From the NCBI GenBank assembly GCA_021780585.1, contig JAJXYM010000227.1, forward strand, positions 1-10,099: a stretch of DNA of 10,099 bases. Reading direction: 5' to 3'. Positions within the stretch are counted from its first letter, which is position 1; each line of letters opens with the position of its first letter. Made by a program: the position numbers and the translations under genes. Below, piece by piece: positions 6,055-10,099 of the stretch. The DNA is from Deltaproteobacteria bacterium. GTDB taxonomy: Bacteria; Desulfobacterota; Binatia; Binatales; Binataceae. Below the pieces are notes generated by a model. That model made no database searches. It had not been told where the DNA came from and saw nothing but the letters and a program-made list of their open reading frames with translations.

Positions 6055-6977
6055 AGCGGGTCCGTGACGCGGCGCCATCCGGAGCCTTGATGGCCGAAGC
6101 GAAAAACGTCGGGATGGAGAATTTCGGCGAGAATCTCCAGCGACTCGACGATGCGTGGTCCGGGACGATTGAAATATTGATTGCCCTCGGCGAGGAAGAC
6201 CCGGCCGTCGCGCACCGCGCGTAGCTCGTTCCATCCAGAGCGATTTTGCAGCGCGGACAATTCCGCGGCCGTGCGCTCCATCGTGAAGCCGCAGGGCGCG
6301 ATCAGGACGACCTCGGGATCGGCGGCGGCAAGCGCGGCGAATTCGATCCATGACGAATGTTGGTCAGGTTTGCCGAGGAGATTGATCGCGCCGGCCTTTT
6401 CGATCAGTTCGGGCATCCAGTTGCCGGCCGCCATCAGCGGCTGGAGCCATTCGAGACAGGCGACGCGCGGACGATGAGCGGCGGTCGCGGCGCGCGCGGC
6501 GATCGCGTCGATGCGCCGCTTCAGGCCGCCGACCACTTCGGCTCCGCGTTCGGGCGCGCCGAGCGCTTCGGCGACCCGCTCCATATCGGCGAAAACGTCG
6601 GCCAGACCCCACGGCGCAAGCGAGACGATGCGCGGGCGCGCCCCCGTCCACGCGGCGACCGCGTCCTCGACGTCGCGCAGGCTCACGGCGCATACGTCGC
6701 ATTGCGACTGGGTGACGATAACGTCCGGGCGCAGCTCGCGCAGAATCGCGGCGTCGACGCGATAGACGGCGAGCGCGTCGGTGAGAATCCGCCGCACGCG
6801 ATCGTTGACTTCGGCGCTGGTCCCTTCGGGGTCGAAGCGCGGCGCGGTCAGCGCGGGCAGGCGGGCGACTTCAGGCGGAAAATCGCATTCGTGCGAGCGG
6901 CCGACGAGCTGATCCTGAAAGCCGAGCGCGCAGACGATTTCGGTGGCGCTGGGCAGCAGCGAAACGATACGGGCCAT
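6039..6977 (-). CDS. Cobalamin-binding protein, BtuF-like, without signal peptide
   Basis: This is a second member of the Fe/B12 periplasmic-binding fold, from a branch usually annotated simply as cobalamin-binding protein. It begins MARIVSLLPSATEIVCALGF, directly at the first beta strand of the fold, so there is no room for a signal peptide. Landmarks are HECDFPP (29-35), the branch-typical TQSQCDVCAVS (89-99) with a CxxC pair, IVSLAPWGLADVF (117-129), GNWMPELIEKAG (185-196), and NQYFNRPGPRIVESLEILAE (266-285) plus HPDVF (288-292). The ATG at 6977 has GGAG 8 nt upstream in the right orientation, which supports this start; no upstream in-frame hydrophobic extension is seen. At 312 aa it is full length. 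It would bind a corrinoid in the cytosol, for storage, delivery or sensing; that role is inferred. It faces the SDR tail to tail with 24 nt between stops. Confidence 0.85.
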   Translation of the reverse strand: MARIVSLLPSATEIVCALGFQDQLVGRSHECDFPPEVARLPALTAPRFDPEGTSAEVNDRVRRILTDALAVYRVDAAILRELRPDVIVTQSQCDVCAVSLRDVEDAVAAWTGARPRIVSLAPWGLADVFADMERVAEALGAPERGAEVVGGLKRRIDAIAARAATAAHRPRVACLEWLQPLMAAGNWMPELIEKAGAINLLGKPDQHSSWIEFAALAAADPEVVLIAPCGFTMERTAAELSALQNRSGWNELRAVRDGRVFLAEGNQYFNRPGPRIVESLEILAEILHPDVFRFGHQGSGWRRVTDPLHASA

Positions 6978-7195
6978 AGCGGACTCTCCGGACGCGCCGA
7001 GCGGGCGGCGGAATTGAGGTTAACTCCGGCGCGGACGCGCCGAAAGCCCCCGGCGCACGCGGCGAAGGTTCGGCGGCGGACGATCGCGACGATATGCGAT
7101 CGCCGGGCGGCGATGCTATACCAGCGGCGTGGCCAATCGATGACGATTCGATCGCGAACGCGCCGTGGCGCGGCGCTCGCGCGAGGAGGCATATC
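6978..7195. promoter_or_regulatory. Divergent 218-bp intergenic region
   Basis: This spacer separates the BtuF-like gene (minus) from the EthD gene (plus) and should hold both promoters. It contains a 12-bp direct repeat, CGGACGCGCCGA, at 6989-7000 and 7032-7043, starts 43 bp apart. An extended -10-like TGCTATACC lies at 7114-7122 on the plus strand but no -35 is convincing. I searched by eye for a cobalamin riboswitch toward the minus-strand gene and saw no B12 box. The weak open frame reading into the EthD gene from 7094 is judged non-coding. Confidence 0.3.
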
Positions 7196-7867
7196 ATGAT
7201 TCACATCCACTATTTCATCACGCGCAAACCGACGCTCGGCGACGCGGAGTTCCATCGTTACTGGCGCGAGACGCACGGCCCGATCGCGGCGCGGATCCAG
7301 CAGAGCAAGCGCTACGTGCAGAGCCATCGGATTCCTTACGCGGGAACCAATTCGCCGTATGACGGCGAGGCCGAGGTGCTGATCGAGAGCCTGGAATCGT
7401 TGGCGCAGTTGCGCCAGAGCCGCGAATATCTCGAAGGGGCGCTGGCCGACGAGCGCAACTTTATCGATTTGACGCGGGTCGAATGGATGGCGACGCGGGA
7501 CCATGTGATCGTCGACGGGCCGACGGGGGCGCCGCTGGTGAAGGGCGTATGGCAGCTCAAGCGCAAGGCCGGGATGCCGCTCGGCGAGTTCCGCAAATAC
7601 TGGATCGACGTGCACGGCGCGCTCGGCGCGAAGCTGCCGGGACTGCGCCGCTATGTCCAGTCGCATCTGATGGATGAGGCCTATCTGTACGCCGAGCCGG
7701 CATACGACGGCGTCGCGCAATTATGGTTCGACAGCGCCGACGCGATGAAGGCGGCGTTCGACTCGCCGGCCGGAAAAGACTTGACGGCCGATGGACCGAA
7801 GTTCATCGACAATGCGAAGCTGCGCTTTTTCGTCGCGCAGGAAAATATCGTCGTGGCGGCGCGCTGA
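7196..7867 (+). CDS. EthD-domain protein with two tandem domains
   Basis: EthD-like proteins belong to the dimeric alpha/beta-barrel fold and accompany catabolic or polyketide-tailoring pathways; EthD itself is required for ethyl tert-butyl ether breakdown, with an unclear mechanism. Here 223 aa hold two copies in one chain. FHRYWRETHGPI (19-30) with KRYVQSH (38-44) is repeated as FRKYWIDVHGAL (132-143) with RRYVQSH (151-157). Each copy starts with a beta strand (MIHIHYFITR and KGVWQLKRK). A single chain could thus form the barrel normally made by a dimer. I start at the ATG at 7196 because GAGGAGG lies just upstream and the protein then begins at the first strand. The frame is open back to 7094 but that extension lacks family sequence. 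The next gene follows after 31 nt and likely shares the transcript. Confidence 0.85.
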   Translation: MIHIHYFITRKPTLGDAEFHRYWRETHGPIAARIQQSKRYVQSHRIPYAGTNSPYDGEAEVLIESLESLAQLRQSREYLEGALADERNFIDLTRVEWMATRDHVIVDGPTGAPLVKGVWQLKRKAGMPLGEFRKYWIDVHGALGAKLPGLRRYVQSHLMDEAYLYAEPAYDGVAQLWFDSADAMKAAFDSPAGKDLTADGPKFIDNAKLRFFVAQENIVVAAR

Positions 7868-7898
7868 GCGCGGCGCGCGACATTCGGAGAGGAAGACA

Positions 7899-8663
7899 GT
7901 GGCTGGATTGCTCAATGGCAAGGCGACGCTCGTGACGGGCGGCGGATCGGGAATCGGACGGGCGGCGGCGCTCGCGTTTGCGCGCGAGGGGGCGAAGGTG
8001 CTGGTCGCCGACGTGGTCGAAGAGGGCGGACGCGAAACCGTCAAACTGGTGCGCGAGGCCGGCGGCGTCGCGGAATTCACGCGCTGCGACGTCGCGCGCG
8101 CGGCCGACGCCGAGGCGCTCGTCGCCGCCGCCGTGAAGGCGTTCGGACGGCTCGACGGAGCCTATAACAACGCCGGCGTGGCGGGAAAAATCGCGCGCAC
8201 CGCTGACGACACCGAGGACAACTTCGACCGGATCATGGCGGTCAACCTGCGCGGCGTATGGCTCTGCATGAAGTACGAGATCATCCAGATGGTCCGGCAG
8301 GGCAACGGCGGCGCGATCGTCAACACCGCCTCCGCCGCGGGGCTGGTCGGGTCGCACGGGATGCCCGCGTACACCGCGTCGAAGCACGGCGTGATCGGCT
8401 TGACCAGGACGGCGGCGCTCGAATACGCCAGGGCCGGCATCCGGGTCAACGCGGTATGTCCGGGCGTGATCGACACCGCGATGGTCGCCGGGATGGTCTC
8501 GTCGCATCCGCGGCTCAAGGACGCGCTGGTCGGCGTCGAGCCGGTGGCGCGGATGGGCCGGCCGGGCGAGATCGCCGAAGCCGTAACATGGCTGCTGTCG
8601 GACGCGGCGTCGTTCGTGACGGGCGCGGCGATGCCGGTGGACGGAGGGATGACGGCGCGCTGA
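7899..8663 (+). CDS. Classical SDR-family NAD(P)-dependent oxidoreductase
   Basis: This is a cytosolic dehydrogenase/reductase of the classical SDR family (FabG/glucose-1-dehydrogenase-like), acting on an alcohol/ketone pair that cannot be named. Of 254 aa, the key residues are all present: cofactor motif TGGGSGIG (13-20), Asp38 at the end of the second strand suggesting NAD over NADP, CDV (63-65), NNAG (90-93), Asn116, and catalytic Ser145, Tyr158 and Lys162 in YTASKHG, then PGVIDTAM (188-195) and the C-terminal VTGAAMPVDGG. The start is GTG at 7899, 5 nt after GGAGAGGA (7886-7893), and gives the usual N-terminus MAGLLNGK; a longer open frame back to 7791 overlaps the EthD gene and is rejected. 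The 31-nt gap to the EthD gene suggests one operon, with the two proteins probably in the same pathway. Confidence 0.9.
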   Translation: MAGLLNGKATLVTGGGSGIGRAAALAFAREGAKVLVADVVEEGGRETVKLVREAGGVAEFTRCDVARAADAEALVAAAVKAFGRLDGAYNNAGVAGKIARTADDTEDNFDRIMAVNLRGVWLCMKYEIIQMVRQGNGGAIVNTASAAGLVGSHGMPAYTASKHGVIGLTRTAALEYARAGIRVNAVCPGVIDTAMVAGMVSSHPRLKDALVGVEPVARMGRPGEIAEAVTWLLSDAASFVTGAAMPVDGGMTAR

Positions 8664-8671
8664 AGAAGAAC

Positions 8672-8705
8672 GCGCGGGCGCGAACCATCCGGCGCGCGCC
8701 CGCGC
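8672..8705. terminator. Bidirectional terminator-like hairpin between convergent genes
   Basis: GCGCGGGCGCG (8672-8682) and CGCGCCCGCGC (8695-8705) form a perfect 11-bp, all-GC stem with a 12-nt loop. It lies 9 nt after the SDR stop and 38 nt past the end of the minus-strand LLM gene. On the minus strand it is followed by the T-rich GTTCTTCTTC, which fits termination of the LLM transcript; on the plus strand no T-run follows. Confidence 0.5.
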
Positions 8706-8743
8706 ATCAGCGAATTCCGGCCGCGTTTTTGGCGCGGCGACAG

Positions 8744-9625
8744 TTACAACTTCATCGCCGGTTCGACGAATTCCTTCGCCATCCGCTCCATCTCGCGCAC
8801 GATCCCGGCTTCGTCGGCCGGGATGTCGAAGCGCACCAGCGCGACCTCTTCGGCGCCCGCGTCGCGATAGCGCTTCAAATCGTCCGTCGTAATTGGTTTG
8901 GCGTAGGGCGAGACCGCCAGCTCCAGGTCGGAGCGCTTGCGGCCGTTGGCTTTGAGCAACTCCTCGATCCGGCGGATTTTCGCCGCGGCCTCGTCGGGCG
9001 TGAGATTGAACCCGATCCAGCCATCGCCGTACTCGGCGACGCGGCGCAGGGCCGGCGCGCTCTCGCCGCCGAACCATACGGGGACGCGCCGATTATTGAC
9101 CGGCCGGGGATTGCAGATCGCGCCGCGGAAATTCACGAACTCGCCGCTGTACGAGCTTTGATCGCCCGCCCACAACGCGCGCATCGCCTCGATACATTCG
9201 CGCGTGCGCTGGGCGCGGCGCTCCCACGGCACGCCGATCGCCTCGAATTCCTCGGCGAGCCATCCGATTCCCGTGCCGAGCACCAGCCGTCCGCCGCTCA
9301 GATGATCGACCGTGGCGACGGTCTTGGCCAGCACGACCGGGTTATGCTCGGGCACGAGGCAGATTCCGGTCGCGAGGCGGATTTTCGAGGTAAGCGCGGC
9401 GGCGTAACTGAGCGTGGTGAAAGGATCGCCGATCGGCGCCTCGAGCGGCATCGGGAAGTCCCCCGTCGAATACGGGTAGCGCGAGGAAAATTCCGCGAGC
9501 AACACGACGTGCTCGGGCGCCCATACGGTGGCGAAGCCGAGGCGCTCCGCGTTGACGGCGATCGTGCGAATCGCGCCGGCGCTCGCCGACGGTCCGATTC
9601 CGATCGCGAAATAGCCGATTTTCAT
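8744..9625 (-). CDS. LLM-class flavin/F420-dependent oxidoreductase (copy 1, complete)
   Basis: This is a luciferase-like (bacterial luciferase/F420 reductase superfamily) TIM-barrel oxidoreductase, closest by eye to the Rv2161c-type group of probable F420-dependent enzymes. Motifs are NAERLGFATVWAPEH (25-39), YPYSTGDFPMP (50-60), IRLATGICLVPEHNPVVLAK (82-101), DHLSGGRLVLGTGIGWLAEE (107-126) and GGESAPALRRVAEYGDGW (186-203). The protein is 293 aa, usual for the group. I start at the ATG at 9625 because MKIGYFAIG is the family N-terminus and GAAGGAGA lies about 10 nt upstream; the frame remains open for 25 more codons but that part is not conserved. The cofactor could be F420 or FMN; no F420 biosynthesis gene is in view. 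A paralogue lies 47 nt upstream on the same strand, so the two are probably co-transcribed. Confidence 0.88.
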   Translation of the reverse strand: MKIGYFAIGIGPSASAGAIRTIAVNAERLGFATVWAPEHVVLLAEFSSRYPYSTGDFPMPLEAPIGDPFTTLSYAAALTSKIRLATGICLVPEHNPVVLAKTVATVDHLSGGRLVLGTGIGWLAEEFEAIGVPWERRAQRTRECIEAMRALWAGDQSSYSGEFVNFRGAICNPRPVNNRRVPVWFGGESAPALRRVAEYGDGWIGFNLTPDEAAAKIRRIEELLKANGRKRSDLELAVSPYAKPITTDDLKRYRDAGAEEVALVRFDIPADEAGIVREMERMAKEFVEPAMKL

Positions 9626-9672
9626 GACGTCACGTTCTCCTTCAAACTTGTATGCGCGCGAGCACCGGCCGG

Positions 9673-10099
9673 TTACAGTTTCGCCGCCGGCTCGATCCAT
9701 TCCCGCGCGATCTCCTCGAGATTCGCCGCCAGGCTCGCCTCGTCGCGCGGCGGCCGCAGCGTGATCAGGATCACTTCGCTGACGCCGAGATCACGGTAGC
9801 GCTTCAAATCGTCGGGCGTGATCGGCTTCGAGTAGGGCGAGACCGTGATCTCGACGTCCGCGAGCTTGCGGCCGTTGGCCTTGAGCAGCTCCTCGATCCG
9901 GCGGATTTTGATCGCGGCGTCGGCGGGCGTGAGGTTAAAACCGCACCAGCCGTCGCCATACTCGGCGACACGACGCAGCGCCGGACCGCTTTCGCCGCCG
10001 AACAGCACTGGAACCTTGCGGCCGTTGGCGGGCTTGGGGAAGCTGCGCACGCCCGCGAACGAAACGAATTCGCCGCGATGGTCGCTCAGGTCCTCGCTC
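9673..10099 (-). CDS. LLM-class flavin/F420-dependent oxidoreductase (copy 2, N-terminus cut by window edge)
   Basis: This is the C-terminal half of a second luciferase-like oxidoreductase. The reading runs unbroken to the right edge, and its first visible residues (SEDLSDHRGEFVSFAGVRSF) align with the middle of the neighbouring copy. The GTG at 10050 is therefore not the true start. Shared blocks include FGGES-PALRRVAEYGDGW, GFNLTP, KIRRIEELLKANGRK, SPY-KPIT-DDLKRYRD and the C-terminal EP-KL. Over the last 115 residues I count about two thirds identity with the downstream copy and no gaps. The identity drops in the final 40 residues, which may reflect a different substrate or partner surface. 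The stop at 9673 lies 47 nt before the start of copy 1, so both likely share a transcript that begins beyond the window. Confidence 0.88.
   Translation of the reverse strand, partial: SEDLSDHRGEFVSFAGVRSFPKPANGRKVPVLFGGESGPALRRVAEYGDGWCGFNLTPADAAIKIRRIEELLKANGRKLADVEITVSPYSKPITPDDLKRYRDLGVSEVILITLRPPRDEASLAANLEEIAREWIEPAAKL

Noticed and set aside
4925..6067. A 380-codon plus-strand open frame overlapping the metallophosphoesterase end and the SDR
   Set aside because: Its translation is low-complexity Arg/Gly/Ala, and it overlaps the clearly recognisable SDR in another frame.
7094..7195. N-terminal extension of the EthD gene
   Set aside because: The 34 extra residues have no family similarity, and a strong GAGGAGG site directly precedes the ATG at 7196.
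8258..9799. A 513-codon plus-strand open frame antisense to the LLM gene, and a 424-codon minus-strand frame at 7803-9077
   Set aside because: Both are shadows of the SDR and LLM genes, whose catalytic and family motifs are intact in the chosen frames.
9673..10050. A short separate gene starting at the GTG at 10050
   Set aside because: The reading frame continues without a stop to the window edge and aligns with the middle of the neighbouring LLM gene, so this is the tail of a longer gene.
1..10099. Mobile elements, CRISPR arrays, defence systems, tRNA or rRNA genes
   Set aside because: No transposase, integrase, spaced repeats, cloverleaf-like sequence or terminal inverted repeats were recognised, and base composition looks even across the window.

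Overview
The window is GC-rich (roughly two thirds or more G+C by eye) bacterial chromosome, densely coded, with a strong bias for GCG, CGC and CTG codons. Nothing in it fixes the taxon. Tandem LLM-class (F420/FMN) oxidoreductases, an EthD-domain protein, an electron transfer flavoprotein, GTG starts and possibly leaderless genes would fit an actinobacterium, a Binatota-like (former Deltaproteobacteria) lineage or a Rokubacteria-like one. That placement is a low-confidence inference.

Layout. (1) Positions 1-294, minus strand: the N-terminal 98 codons of an electron transfer flavoprotein beta subunit (etfB), starting with GTG and running off the left edge. (2) Positions 406-3317, plus strand: a complete, tightly packed B12/iron-chelate ABC importer: exported binding protein (BtuF-like), FecCD-type permease (BtuC-like, ATGA overlap) and ATPase (BtuD-like, 3-nt gap). 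(3) Positions 3366-6014, plus strand: a HAD-superfamily hydrolase, a calcineurin-like metallophosphoesterase and an NDUFA9-like atypical SDR. (4) Positions 6039-6977, minus strand, convergent with the SDR: a second BtuF-like cobalamin-binding protein with no signal peptide. (5) Positions 7196-8663, plus strand: a two-gene unit of a tandem-domain EthD protein and a classical SDR. (6) Positions 8744-10099, minus strand, convergent: two paralogous LLM-class oxidoreductases in tandem. The upstream one loses its N-terminus at the right edge.

How they fit together. The first block is a high-affinity corrinoid importer: the binding protein hands substrate to the permease, driven by the ATPase. The second BtuF-like protein points to the same ligand but would act in the cytosol. 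The EthD/SDR pair and the tandem LLM enzymes look like small-molecule oxidation or catabolism genes whose substrates cannot be read from sequence. EtfB would carry electrons from acyl-CoA-type dehydrogenases. No RNA genes, CRISPR arrays, insertion sequences, phage genes or recognisable riboswitch were seen.

I did not find a clearly new biological system. The points most worth a second look are the exported/cytosolic pair of BtuF-like proteins, a TANNNT motif 6-9 nt before three start codons that lack a Shine-Dalgarno sequence, and the LLM tandem duplication.
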